Part shown: positions 40,780 to 52,584 of the stretch, piece by piece
Layout: the number at the start of each line of letters is the position of its first letter
How positions within the stretch are numbered: position 1 is the first letter of the stretch
Position numbers and translations under genes: made by a program
NCBI GenBank assembly: GCA_029204225.1
Contig: CM055097.1
Location: 13,893,221 to 13,957,220, forward strand
Direction of reading: 5' to 3'
Origin: Diphasiastrum complanatum
Taxonomy: Eukaryota; Streptophyta; Lycopodiopsida; Lycopodiales; Lycopodiaceae
Length of the DNA: 64,000 bases
Notes under the pieces: model-generated
Seen by the model: the letters and a program-made list of their open reading frames with translations, nothing else
The model's database searches: none
Told to the model about the DNA's origin: nothing

Positions 40780-42170
40780 TTGAGATTAAGCTATCTTGCT
40801 CTCTATTTTGGAGAATTATCATTCTATTTCGTTTGTGTTCCCTTTGAAAAGGTGTATAGCTTGAGGGAAGGTGCTCGGGCCTCCTCTTGCCTCATTTTCA
40901 TCGGTTTTATTGTGGCATGTTCATTATTGCTTATTTGCTTAGTATTTGCCGCAATCTCATTTTATTACCCTTTGGGTGTTAATCTAGGATTTAGTCTAAT
41001 CACCTTGCTAGTTGGGTAAGCCTTAGTAAGGTTTTGTATTTTGTCATCTTAGTTAATTTCATTTCTATTGAAAGCGGATGATCCTCTCTATACTACACCA
41101 CATTGGGAGTAGATCTAGCCAAACATTAACAAACCAGATTTACTTCCAACATTGGCATCGTTGCCGCTTTTTAAGTATTTTTTACCTAGCTTCTTCTCCT
41201 TTTTCTTTTTGTTTTTTTTGCTTCCGTGTTGTATGTTTGCTTGTGTGCTTGTCTCTATCTACCAACAAACAACACGCGTCGTCTCTCCAGGTCCTACACG
41301 AGCTGCGAAGCAACTTCTTCAACCGGGGGGAAGCAACAAAAGAGTCAACTTGGGCATTTTCTTCAACAGAAGTGACCCAAGTGACCTTTTTCACATCCAA
41401 AAAGGCATATCAGAATTTGCCAGCCTATTCGCAGCCGTAACAGACCCTGATCTTTCATTTTATCACCTCCACAAATTCTGACAATGATCGAATTTTGAGA
41501 AAACAGCTTGATATACTGTCAAAATCCCTTATTTCTCACCCAAATCTTTGTCCTAGAATTCGCCGACTTCACTGAGGCTAGATCTCATTAAGATCAGTCC
41601 TCCAGCAGCTTCGCGAATTCTATCTCAGAGATTTTACCCATTTACAGTCAGAACATCACATTTTTTTTCCATATTCTCTATCTGCCAGTCAAACCTCTTT
41701 GTTAGAATTCGCCATCAAGCCTAAGAATTCGTTCTCAAAGAGCACAAATTCATGTCCTAACCGCGAATTCTGAAACTCCAATTTTTTTCCAAAAAATCTA
41801 AAAAAATTACTATTCTGACATTCAAAACTCCTTTTCAGAATTTGCGAGTATTACAATTAGATTTATCTGCCTCTCCACGATTTCTCAGCCTGTCCGCGAA
41901 TTCTATTACGATCAGAAAGACCTGTTTTGTCCTACACTATCCATTCTGCAAGCAAACTGCCCTTTTACCAAATACAGTACTGTCCTGCTCACTCGTGACT
42001 GTGCTGAATCTTCTAATTCGACTCCTCCACGACTAGAATGAAGAATTCCACGTGTCGATGCACCAAAGTACAATGGCGAATCTGACCCAGTCCGATTTCT
42101 CCAAGACTTTGATAATGTTTTTATGGAGATACCTCTGAAACTGAAAAGCTTCGTCTATTTTCCATGGTAC
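40780..42170 (+). mobile_element. Gypsy (Athila/Tat-like) 5' remnant
   Basis: A primer-site-like TTGGCATCGTTGCCG at 41152-41166 follows a stretch that looks like an LTR end. The motif recalls the TGGCGCCGTTGCC site of Athila/Tat elements. After an 870-bp leader, one frame encodes a gypsy Gag start: VDAPKYNGESDPVRFLQDFD then NVFMEIPLKLK (42050-42165). It is cut at 42170 by insertion of element E. The upstream LTR limits are not defined. Confidence 0.55.
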
Positions 42171-43084
42171 TGTTGTAAAGTTGACTCGGGTGCACCCAGC
42201 GTGCCCTGTAAGAGTCAAAGGGGTGACACTCTCTAAGGTCCTAGAGCAAGTTATAACGTCAAGGATTGAGCCTCCGACCTGTGGTGAGCCAGTCAAGTAG
42301 TCACAAGTCATGAGCTAGCTCTGGAGCTCGAGTCATGACCTAGTCAGGAAAGCAAGTTGATTCGGCTGCCGGGACGGCTCACGGGACCCATGTCCGAGAG
42401 CCAGACTGATTCTACCAGGCTTGCCAAGCTTAATCAGCAAAATAAAAACTAAGTCCTAAAAAGCGTGCTTTACCAGAAAGCACTATGTTTCAAACCAGAG
42501 GGGTGCGCCGAATCACAGCATAAGTATAAGGGGAGTCCGGCAGACAGAAACTTGGGCAGCTCAACCAGCGCCAGGAATCCAGTCGCCAGGTCTCAGCTCC
42601 CTCTACCAGCACGAGCTAGGCACAATGCCCAGCACGTGTTGGTGGCCCCGAGACCGGTCAGTCTATGTATGAATGTAACCTCTTCCAAATCTAATAAAGT
42701 TGATCCTTGGGGATGATTACCATTTCGGTTTCGCCTCCGGGACTGGTCCAAGTGGAAGGACCCTTACTACAACCTTTTTGTGTCGCTGGCGCCTTAGGGT
42801 CCCTGTCATCGACATGGGGTCGCTATGCCAATTGGTTAGTTTGGCGACTACTATGCCTTGGGTTTCATGTGTGGCTTGTCTTTGCCTTTGGTTACCTTTT
42901 GGAGACGGATTCTGAGTTGGCTTTCGGGTTGGTTGGGATTCTAGTTTTCTTAAGTTTGAATGGTCAAGCTTGTTACGTTTCTGAGTTGGCTTTTACGTAA
43001 GTGCATGATGGATGAATGTTAGACTTAAGCGCGTGTTGGGGAAACCGCTCAAGTCCCAGTGCCCTTTGAGACGCCGGCGCAACA
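42171..43084 (+). repeat. Element E 5' LTR
   Basis: 914 bp, TGTTG...CAACA. Includes CCAGCACGTGTTGG (the 3' LTR has the fully palindromic CCAACACGTGTTGG) and an AATAAAGTTGATCC polyadenylation-like stretch near 42693. Confidence 0.85.
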
Positions 43085-43086
43085 TG

Positions 43087-43099
43087 TGGTATCAGAGCC
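43087..43099 (+). other. Element E primer binding site
   Basis: TGGTATCAGAGCC, two bases after the LTR end CAACA; complement of initiator tRNA-Met. Confidence 0.85.
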
Positions 43100-43932
43100 G
43101 ACTAGTCGGTCAGCTACACAAGTCTCACAGGGATGGCCACGTTTTGGGATTTGTCAGGACAACCGTTGTGCAAGGTGCTGCCCACGATGTAAGCACGGGT
43201 GCGTCCACGGTTGGGGTGGTCGGCAGAACGGGGGACTTGATGAGTCAAAAAGCTGCCCTCGAGGTGTAAGCACGGTCAATTCTCACAGTTCGGGCCTGGC
43301 GTTGTCTGCACGTAGGACGGATGAGACAAAGTGCTGCCTAGGTAGGTGAAAGCACGGTCTGTACCTTGTGGGGTCTGTACCTTGTGGAGTGCGGGGTGAC
43401 ACATTCGAACTGTACGGGTTGACCATTGATATAGAGATGCTGCCCGAATTCGGGTGTAAAGCACGAGTGGTTAGCTGCCGGTGCGGGATAGCTGCCGATC
43501 GTTTAGCTATAAGGGCTATCGACCAAAAAGTGGTGGGGCGTGATTGAGGCAATGTGCTGCTTAATGGTGAAAGCATGGATGGTTGGATGGATGTTTCCCC
43601 GTGGGCTAATTCTGTGATAGACTTGTGTGGGCGTGGCTAGGCAAAGGTCCTATGTCCGGTCTCAGGAGGGTTTGTGGCTTGAGAGGGATCCTCTGTGTTT
43701 GCTTTGGTTGGTATGTTCCGTTTGTTGTGTGCTTGCTTGGACACAAATGATCTGGTTCCTACATGGCTCTCAAGTGATGTGGGCATGCTAAGTTTGAGGA
43801 GGGGATATTTTCATTGAAGCTGATTTTAATAAAGAAGAAAAGAGAGTTGTGGGGCCCGACCGACAGAAGGGAGAGCTTAAAAAATAAAAAGGATTGAGGC
43901 GATAATCTGTTGGAAGTACACCTCTCACTATA

Positions 43933-45009
43933 ATGGAGGACCACCTTGATGAGTTACAAGCATTGACGGACGGAGAAGAGCTGGCTCAAGAATACAGCTC
44001 CCGCATGCATCGAGATGGCACCAGTTCCAAGTCGAGAAAGAAAGAGTGTATGCACTCCACAGTGGCGCCTCTCCAAGAAGAGATGGGTGGCCCTTCTGAA
44101 CCTACACCAAGAGACGAGCCCTTGCCAGAGGCGCAACAAGACCTCTTTGAAGTGAAGATGTGGCAATACTTATCAAGCGCAATGACGGCTATGCTTAGCG
44201 AGGTGAAGAATGACAGAGAAACAAAAAGGAAAGAATGGCAAACATCCCTGCGAACCATGAACCTTACTCAATTTAACCTTGCTAGAGAAATGAGAGACGA
44301 GATAACACAGCTCGAAGCCAGGTTTGAAGAGTTGGAGGCAACTAGAGGGAATGTAGTGGCGCCTCCTCCACAGATACCAAGAGAACCACGAGTGCGAAAC
44401 ACGGAAGGCCCAAAGAAGACTGCCAAAGTAAAAGCACCACCTACTTTCAAAGGAGAGCATGACATTCGAATTGTGGAAGATTGGTTGTTTCACATGGACC
44501 ATTACTTCTGTCTGATGAACACTTCTGAGGAAGAAAGAACGGACTTGGCATTAGCATATTCTGAGGGCTAGACTATAAAATGGTACCAGATGGTAGGAAT
44601 GAATTTCCAAACATGGGACGCATTCAAAGCCGCGTTACGAGAGGAGTTCATACCGAAGGATTCACACATGAGATTGAGGACAGAATTATCGGGGCTCAAA
44701 CAGAAAGGGTCATTGCGAGAGTACCTCAATAAATTCAGACAGAGTGTATGGGTTATTGAAGATATGTCCGAGGTGGACAAAACTCATTACCTCTTGTCTG
44801 GAATGCAGTCTTGGACCCGGCGTGCAATAGACCCCATGATTTCAATTCAACTATTCGAGCGGCTGAAATGGTTTGTGATTATGAGAGCACATTGGCAACA
44901 GCTACTCCCGCCACCTCAACAAGAGTATTTAGTGGATCCAGACCGAGTTCGAGCTTATTTTCAAGGGGGGACTCAGCTTCAAATGGCAACCAAGCCTCGA
45001 GTAGCGTGA
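43933..45009 (+). pseudogene. Element E gag with one in-frame TAG
   Basis: The frame opens at 43933 and is in phase to 45009 except for a TAG at 44569-44571. The N-terminal third is charged, with a likely coiled-coil stretch (LAREMRDEITQLEARFEELE). Next comes a gypsy Gag core: PPTFKGEHDIRIVEDWLFHM, WDAFKAALREEFIPKDSHMR and LKQKGSLREYLNKFRQSV. The WxxFxxxLxxxFxP and SLxEYxxxF patterns are typical of Ty3/gypsy capsid domains. The total would be about 358 codons. No zinc knuckle can be read after 45009. The TAG may be a mutation. The protein would build particles for RNA supplied with enzymes from another element. Confidence 0.8.
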
Positions 45010-45282
45010 TTTCTCATCGAGGAGTGAGCTTCAGTCTAATGTCTAAGTGCAGCAGCTTTACACAAGTTTTACATAAGTGAACTAGATCCACACTTTTCCT
45101 GTGCTGGGTGCAAACACAATATCATTAGTTCTCTTTACAGTTGGTCTCCTTTGGCTGGTGAATCAAGCCCGTGCCCTTGTATATGTGAATAAAGTCTGGC
45201 CGGTGAATTAAGCCCGTGCCATGAGTCTTAGGTTCTAGTTTGGCCCTGATGAGGACATCAGCTTTCTCAAATGAGGGGAGGA

Positions 45283-45957
45283 TGTTGTACAGCTGACTCA
45301 GGGTGCACCCAGCGTGCCCTGTAAGACTCAAAGGGTGACACTCTCTAAGGTCCCAGAGCAAGTTAGAACGTCAAGGACTGAGCCTCGGACCTGTGGTGAG
45401 CCAGTCAAGTAGTCACAAGTCATGAGCTAGCTCTGGAGCTCGAGTCATGGCCTAGTCAGGAAAGCAAGTTGATTCGGCCGCCGGGACGGCTCCCGGGACC
45501 CATGTTCGGGAGCCAGACTAATTCTGCCTGGCTTGCCAGGCTTAATCAGCAAAATAAAAACTAAGTTCTAAAAAGTGTGCTTTATTAGAAAGCACTATGT
45601 TTCAAACTAGAGGGGGTGCGCCGAATCACAACAGAACTATAAGGAGAGTCCGGCAGACAGAAACTTAGACAGCTCAACCAGCACCAGGAATCCAGTCAGC
45701 AGGTCTTAGCTCCCTCTACCAGCACGACTCAGGCACAATGCCCAACACGTGTTGGTGGCCCCGAGATCGGTCAGTCTATGTATGAATGTAACCTCTTCCA
45801 AATCTAATAAAGTTGATCCTTGGGGATGATTACCATTTCGGTTTCGCCTCCGAGACTGGTCCAAGTGGAAGGACCCTTACTACAACCTTTTTGTGTCGCT
45901 GGCGCCTAAGGGTCCCTGTCATCAACATGGGGCTTGCCGCTATGCCCCTTCATGATT
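45283..45957 (+). repeat. Element E 3' LTR, truncated
   Basis: 675 bp matching the start of the 5' LTR, with several substitutions and a small insertion (GGGGCTTGCCGC against GGGGTCGC). Similarity ends after CGCTATGCC. Confidence 0.85.
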
Positions 45958-46336
45958 TGGCCTTCCAACTCCCTGAGTGAAAACATACTTTTTGGTGTTT
46001 TGCACCCGAAACAGTCGGCAACCTACACAATCATAATGCTCTCAATCGTTTTCATCTGATACCCATATTGCCTAAAAATTTTTTTTTAAAAAAAACACGT
46101 TTTGGCGCGATTCTAGGAAACTCTCGAAATGCGTTTCTGAATCGCGATTCGGAATCGCGGTGCATCTATGCTTTGAAGTATAGAAACCAACAATTTGTTA
46201 AATGATTTGAAGATGGCTGATCTAAATTTTATGAACTTATGGCCTTTGTTGCATATGTTGGCGTTGTAGCAAGTGTAGCTGGCCAAGAAACTCCCTTTCT
46301 TTCAGGAGGAACCTTCTTGGTGGTGAAGAAGCATGT
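45958..46336. other. Spacer without a supported gene
   Basis: No domain. Near 46106-46160 it contains a short inverted motif of GAATCGCGATTC type (AATCGCGATTCGGAATCGCG). Confidence 0.5.
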
Positions 46337-47565
46337 CTAGAAGAGGCAGTTACAAAAAAAGTTTTGTTTGGAGACACTGCTGCAGCACATTACAAAATGA
46401 GCATCTTCTGTATTCCTTTCTATTATAGAGCAAAAAGCAATCTTTAGTTTACTTATTTGAGAATTGTTACAGCTGAAACCATCAGAGTTGATCTTCTTCT
46501 TGAAGATCCACTTGTTGTCGATAACTCTCTTGTGAGTGGAGAAGTCGACCAGTGTCCAGGTCTGATTCGTCAAAAGTGAGTTGCACTCGCTTTCCATAGC
46601 TTCTTGCCACTTCACAACATCCTTGGATTTAATTGCTTCGGCTAGGCTCTCTGGTTCTTCTGATGAAGTCCAGAATGATTGAGGTGCATACCTCTCAGAA
46701 ACTGTCCGAGTCCATGAGGATCTGTGGACATTTGGTTGACTAGAATGTGATGATCCTTCTTCTTGAATTTTTTTTGTTCGATCTAGCTTGGTCTGGTCTG
46801 ACGACAGGTACTGTCGGTTGCTCAGCTTCTATAGCTGTACCTGCAGGTTCTGTAAAAGGAACATCAACGTTGGAAGAATCCATGCTACGTAAAATAGGAT
46901 GAAATGACATAGCATCGTTTGTCGATGGTTGTTTGAAATCATAGTATGTATGTTCTTGAGATATTATCTCCCTAGAGACAAATATTACATTGGTGGATGG
47001 ATCATAAACTTTATAAGCTTTATGTTTATCAGGATAGCCAATGAAAATACATTTATTTACCTATGATTCAGCTTCTTCCTAAGTTGTTTAGGAATGTGAA
47101 CAAAACATATACAACCAAAGATTTTTAAATGGCTGACACTAGGCTTGTGACCATGCCAAACTTCATAAGGAGTTTTGTTGTTGACGACTTTGGTGTTGGA
47201 TCTGTTCTGCACGTAACAGGTTGTGGCAGTAGCTTCTGCCCAAAACTTCGCAGGTAGGTGTGTTTGATGTAGCATGGATCTGGCTGAGTTGAGAAGAGTT
47301 CGATTCTTCCTTTCTGCAATCCCGTTTTGTTGAGGTGAATAGGAAGTGGTGAACTGTCTTCTAATACCATGTTCAGCCATGTAGTTAGACATCTCGTTAG
47401 AGATGCCATTCGCTGCCACCATCAGTTCAGAGTGTCTTCACTTTCCTAGATGTTTGTGTCTCAGCCATGGTTCTCTTGAAGCATTCAAAGGCTTTAGATT
47501 TGTGCTTAATGAATATGACTGTAGACCATCTGGAATACTCATCTATGAAAGAGATAAAATAGACT
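46337..47565 (-). pseudogene. Copia pol fragment (element F): integrase to start of RT
   Basis: From 47562 downward the minus strand reads integrase (FIDEYSRWSTVIFIKHKSKA, then EMSNYMAEHGIRRQFTTSYS, PQQNGIAERKNRTLLNSARS), a capsid-like KTPYEVWHGHKPSVSHLKIF, and a variable linker (46850-47030). It then reaches the first RT motif WTLVDFSTHKRVIDNKWIFK near 46560-46510. Stops and frame shifts occur, and the RT ends there. Neither LTR is identified. The catalytic Glu context (IAERKN) is kept, but the upstream SDNGG region reads differently and is shifted. It is a truncated piece, not derived from element G, whose RT end lies upstream on the same strand. Confidence 0.85.
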
Positions 47566-48060
47566 GCATGAGTGCATGATAAAATAGTACTACTGAATCA
47601 GATTCAATGTGAAGTATAGTCCTGAAATAAATGGAAGAGTAGTATGATATCGCGAGTTTCGCAGGCATCAAAGATAGCCATCGTCTGATCAGAAACTGAG
47701 GAGTTGTAGATGTCCGTGTTCTGATCAGAGTGAGCATACAAGCGCGATCAAACAGCAAATGAAAATGCCTTCAATCACAACATGCATTCATCTACATAGT
47801 ACATAGATAAAAGCAAACTGCTACTATATTACACTGAAGCACAATACAAATAGCAATTACAACCAAGATTGACAGCGTAATTAGGAGGCTCAAATAATGC
47901 ATCTCATGGACGGAGCAACCAACAACCTGTGCTTGGATTATCTATTTATAGATTCCATCCGTGTATTAACTACAATAAATGATTGTCACCTAATTAGGAA
48001 AGCCATTGTACTTGAAAGTATATGGCTTCTATGACAACTGTACATAGTGTATACTGTCAA
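47566..48060. other. Spacer, possible LTR or leader sequence
   Basis: No domain. A TATTTATAG box near 47941-47952 and short direct repeats suggest old LTR sequence, but I cannot define ends. Confidence 0.3.
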
Positions 48061-48560
48061 CAAATCAGGATCGTTGACGCGGACGAGGACGTCGCAAAAT
48101 CTCTCACTTCGCATTTTACATGAAGTGGTTTTCTCTCACTTCACAAATTTCGAGAAGTGGCTGGGAACGTTCCTCGTTTATTTTAGACGAACTTCGACAT
48201 TTTTCTCTCTCTTCAAAATTTTGCAAAAAAGGTGAAGGTTCCCTTAAAAAAGACAAAGGTGCCCTAGAAAAGATGAAGGTGTCTTTAAAACAGTTCAACA
48301 TAAAAAATAGATGACCTTCGGAAATTTTCTCTCTCTTCGTGAACTTTTCGCGAACAAAGTTGAAGGTGTTAAAAATATTTGAACTCTTGAACTTTCACGA
48401 CACTGTCGCGAACATTTCACAAAAAAGTTGAGGGTGTTTAAAATAGTTGAACTTTTGGACTGTCGCAAAACTTTTGCGAACATTTTGCGAAGCTGTCTCG
48501 AACATAGTTCATTTCTGCAGACTGTCTCGAAAACAATGTAGATCTGCAAACTTGTTCTAA
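48061..48560 (+). repeat. Minisatellite cluster, GAAGGTG and TTGCGAAC units
   Basis: The 48225-48310 units read AAAAGATGAAGGTGTCTTTA and close variants, matching the inverted array at 6425-6512. From 48340 on, units of 35-45 bases rich in TTTCGCGAAC and GTTGAACTTT continue. Not coding. Confidence 0.7.
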
Positions 48561-48858
48561 ATGCAAGTTTTGTGGAGGTCCTTGAAGATGGCCAAGTCTT
48601 CAATGACTTCAAGTTATTAAACTTAACATCTGAACTTAAAATTATAATGGGATTGGTTACCCTTTGCTGGAGATCAGTCGGAAGCCCGTTGTGGACGTTC
48701 TTCAAATAAATTGGTTGTCTAAGTTTGTGATTCCTGCAGGTATCAGATGAGCAGACGTAAGATCAAAGTTGGTCTCACCTGACCCTAGATCAATGATCAA
48801 TAAACATGCAGGAAGAAACTTGAAATAGAAATTAGTCATTCACCAAGGAGACATGGGC
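48561..48858. other. Spacer beside gypsy H
   Basis: No domain read. It may be the 3' end of the gypsy element that follows on the minus strand. Confidence 0.35.
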
Positions 48859-51370
48859 TTAATTTCCAACATGATCAAGGGTGGAAAGGTTAGGGATTCG
48901 GGACAGATGATTTTCTAGAAAATGTTGAATTCCCTTAAAAACCACGATCCTAAACTCAAATTCTCGCAGTAATAGGAACCATCTAGTAATACGGTCTGTG
49001 GTGCAAGTCTTGTTGATGAGATATAATAGTGCTTGATGATCAGTGCAGAATGCAAAACCTTTTTCCAAAAGATAATGGCAAAACTTCTGAACCGCATATA
49101 CCATTGCCAAGGCTTCACGTTCGGTAGTGGTATAATTGACTTCAGTAGGTATCAATTGTCTACTGAGAAAACGGATTGGGTAGTCCTTTTTGAATTTTCC
49201 GATTGGGTGAGCACTGCTCCAATGGCATACTTGGATGCATCAGTATGCACATGGAATTCCTTAGAGTAATCAAGAGCCCGGAGGATAGGTGCATTGGTAA
49301 GGGCTTCTTTGAGTTGATTAAATGCGACACGTTGTTCATTCGTCCATTTGGGAACTACAACTACTTTATAGATTAAGTGTGCTTTGTTAGCGAAATCGAA
49401 AATAAAGCACCGATAGTAGTTGGCGTGGCCAAGAAAAGAGTAGACTTCGCGTATCGTACGCGAATTCCGGTAGATTTTGAATGATAAGGATCTTTTCGGG
49501 GTCAGTGGCAATGCCATTTTGGAAAATAATATGTCCTAACACAATACCATGTGTTACCCAGATCTGACATTTTTCAGGATTAAGGGAGATGCCGAAGCGT
49601 TGACATTAAATCAAAAAAAAATCGAGCATAGACAGATGGCGTGTTTCTTCTGAATGTGCACCTAAATCGTCCAAGTAGACCTCTAGGGTATCGCCCATCT
49701 GTTGAGAAAGAGGTGCTAGGGGCATTGCAGAGACCGAAAGGCATGACTTTCCAGTAGAAGGTTCCCCATTCTGTGGCAAAAGCGGTTTTATGTTGATCTT
49801 CTTCAACAATTTGGATCATATTGTATTCGTTAAAGCCATCTGAGAAGGAGTAAGCCTCATCTCCTGCTAGATTTTCTAAGATGGATTCTTTGAAAGGTGA
49901 TGGAAAATGATCATGTTTGATGACGACGTTAAGTTTCTTAAAGTCGACATAGATTCGGAGTTTTCCAATTTTCTTGGGAACGATGACAATTGAGGAGACC
50001 CACTCAGTATGCCTAATTTCATAGATAAATCCCGCATCTAAGAGGTGTTGTAATTCTTCTTTGATCTTGGCCTTATAGATTGGATTGCATTTGTATGGAT
50101 GACTAGTAGTTGGCCTCACAATTGTTGAAGTGGAATATGATGCACAGCTACCTGGGGTGAGACGTCTTTCATGTCTTTATAGGTCCATGCTAAGACATGT
50201 CTATATTTTCGCACGCAAGAGCTTTTCAAGCTGTCTGCATTGTTCACGATTGAGATGAGCCCCGACATGGACAATATATTGTTGGTTTCATTTGGCTCAC
50301 TCTGCAGGGCCTTCATAGGGTGAATTACCATTTGGCTCACGTTGAGCTTGGGGTAATTGGACTGTGACATCCTTGATCGTATAGTCCTTAAAAAATGCAG
50401 GTACATCATGGGCTGGAGATTCGAGGGGGGCCTTACCTTTCGCCTGTCGAGATGGTGATTGGGGACATTCGGTGGTTGGCGTAGGGACAGAGGCACTCGC
50501 AGAAACTTTTCTAACAGTTGTGAAGTCACCAGGCGGCTGAATTTGAAGTGGTTTCTTCATCTTTTCTTTCATAGCGTGGCCACATGGTTGAGGGTTCCAT
50601 TGTGGAGAGGTGTGTGGATGAGGAACGGGTGGTACGTCATGGAGGATCTCGTCATCAATTTGAAAGATGGTCTCCTCCTTATAGAGGTCCCATGGATAGT
50701 TTGGGCATTTGACATGGTAGAATTTTGTATCAGGCTTTCCAATTGCTACCTTGGCAACCGGTTCTACCTTGGAAGCATGTTGCGGATAGGCCCTAAGTGG
50801 AAGTGCCTCCATGTAATTGAGAATCTGAATATCAGAAAAGTCCAAATCTTCTGGGCAATTCTGAATTCATAAAACATTCTCGTCATCTACGAATAAATCC
50901 TCTGATTCATTAGTAGGTAGCCATGTAACATTTAGTAACTCATCATTGTGTGGAAGAATATCAATAAGATTGATATTGATGATAGGTGTATCAAGATTAG
51001 GTAATTGATCGTGATCGATCGGGATTGGAGAAGTATAATCATCCTGATGTTGAGCACAGTAATCGGCATTCACACAATCAATGGTAGCCAAACTGTGACT
51101 CCAGTTTATGATATCAGTAGATGTAACATAATCACTTTTTTTGTGGCTGGACTGGTATGGTTCAAACACTGAATTGGTGGTCGAGGACCCTTGTGTGCAG
51201 GTTTGAGTTTGTCTGTTGAATCAATGGTGATAGAATTGTCACGATTTCCAAAAGAGACTCGACCTTTGCTCCAGTCTGCATGAACGACTCTTGCATTGGT
51301 GAGCCATGAACGACCGAGTAGTAATTCATAGGAATAGGCATTATTGGGAATATCAAGTACTACTGCTGTT
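48859..51370 (-). pseudogene. Ty3/gypsy pol fragment (element H): protease end, RT, RNase H
   Basis: From 51365 downward the minus strand reads the end of a gypsy protease (VVLDIPNNAYSYELLLGRSW) and a long hydrophilic linker (51169-50140). Reverse transcriptase follows (KEELQHLLDAGFIYEIRHTE, WVSSIVIVPKKIGKLRIYVD, EWGTFYWKVMPFGLCNAP, and a frame-shifted VYLDDL near 49690). The RT end is FLGHANYYRCFI, and RNase H is EFHVHTDASKYAIGAVLTQS then NYTTTEREALAMVYAVQKF and ENHLSRIP. The YLDDL catalytic pair is present but in a different frame from its neighbours, and several other shifts occur. Integrase and both LTRs were not found. The domain order and FIYxIxxTEWVSxIVxVPKK block identify gypsy; lineage not assigned. 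Confidence 0.88.
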
Positions 51371-51829
51371 GGGAAAGAGGGTGTGCGAAAAGAAACGAAC
51401 ACAAAAAGAAACGAACTCGAAACTCGAAAAAGAAATGAACTCGAATGGAAAGTGTTCGTGCACAACAAAATGAGCTATCTCACTCTTTTCTCTAAGCCCC
51501 ACATGACTATGCCTATCAGACTCGAATAGAACGTTAGTGATAGAAATCACGTTCGATCTAATTACATAGCCAAATATTAAGCAACAACACATCAGAAAGA
51601 TAATTTGTTGCGAACAGCTAGACAAATTATTAGTTGCAAATAATTCGCGAAGAGCTAGACTGAGCTCGACTGATAATCAGTCGCGAAAGGCAAGACTAAA
51701 TTTTAGTCGCGAACACCTAGACTAATAATAATGCGTGAGGAACAGACTTCCAGATTAAGCAATAAGAGAGTCAGACAAAATGTAGAAAAGCATAGCAATA
51801 TTGACACAAATCTGAACGTAGAACAAACA
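51371..51829. other. Spacer with short AAGAAACGAAC and CTAGAC repeats
   Basis: A short direct repeat AAAGAAACGAAC occurs twice in 51386-51412. Irregular units ending in GCTAGAC or CTAGACT, with TTCGCGAA or TCGCGAA, lie at 51610-51735. No gene. Confidence 0.5.
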
Positions 51830-52580
51830 GAGCTATAATCAGATTAAGTAGCAAAATATACAGGTCAATAATGCAGGTGAGCATAAGACAATAGTGGACG
51901 AAACCGCGCGCTTCACAAAACTAATCCAATCTGTAAAAGGAATAAACCTATTATTGACAATACAATGAATCGTTGTGCGAAAGCATTTACTTTGTCTCTC
52001 TCTGATAAGCTTCTTATGCTATTATGCTTGTTGCTTGTTTCTTATCTAAGTTCTCACATGCATAATACGCAGATGGTATTCGATATATAGATATTTTTAC
52101 AGGTGTGCCAATGAAGAAAGTACAAAGTGGGTGTGATGTCTGTGGGAGATCATGGGTGGCTGTTGTCATTGTCAAATTTGTTTGCACAGTGCATGGGATG
52201 AGTGTGAGAAGGCTGCGACGTCAACCTTTGCTGAAATGAACTTTGGTGAAGATGCAAAAAATGTGACACTCTAACAAATGCCTTAAGATTTGATTTACAA
52301 GGTGTTTTCGGTTTTCTATAAGAGCACCTATTGCATTTGTAGGGTAGTTTTGTCTTTTTTGCCTGTCACAAATCATGTGTAAAAATACAGTGTCGCGTTT
52401 TTCGCCTTTTTCGCCTGTGGAAATTTACTTGTATTTATGCAAACAGTCACGTTTTATTCGTCTGTCTTATTTTACATGTAAATATGCAGAGACTGTGTGA
52501 CAACATGAGTAAAAATGCAGCAGCATGAATGGAGGTAGATTAACATAGGATTTAGGAGAGTAAAGTAGATAAATCCAACA
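51830..52580 (-). repeat. Probable 3' LTR of copia element G
   Basis: The right end is sharp: on the minus strand TGTTGGATTTATC starts at 52580 directly after a purine tract TTAAGGGGGGG. It contains an ATCTATATATCG TATA box near 52083-52096. The left end is only estimated, and no second LTR is present to confirm it. Confidence 0.55.
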
Positions 52581-52584
52581 CCCC

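Larger units (their letters stand above)
42171..45957 (+). mobile_element. Gypsy-like element E, gag only, 3' LTR truncated
   Basis: The 5' LTR (42171-43084, TGTTGTAAAG...GGCGCAACA, 914 bp) is followed by a TGGTATCAGAGCCGA primer site at 43087. The internal region of about 2.2 kb holds gag and no protease, RT or integrase. A purine tract ATGAGGGGAGGA then leads into a 3' LTR starting at 45283, which matches the 5' LTR as far as CGCTATGCC at 45957 and then stops. The element is therefore non-autonomous, its 3' LTR lacks about 240 bp, and no target duplication can be checked. It lies inside an older gypsy gag. Confidence 0.85.

Noticed and set aside
41078-41481. Plus-strand frames of 120 and 109 codons
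   Set aside because: They overlap each other in the leader downstream of the gypsy-like primer site and show no domain; likely chance.
42465-43576. Overlapping frames on both strands in the GC-richer part
   Set aside because: They lie in the LTR and leader of element E; the LTR copies differ by frame-breaking changes.
51162-51625. Phe/Ser-rich minus-strand frames beyond the gypsy protease
   Set aside because: Only the part up to about 51365 matches protease; the rest is translation of short AAGAAACGAAC repeats.
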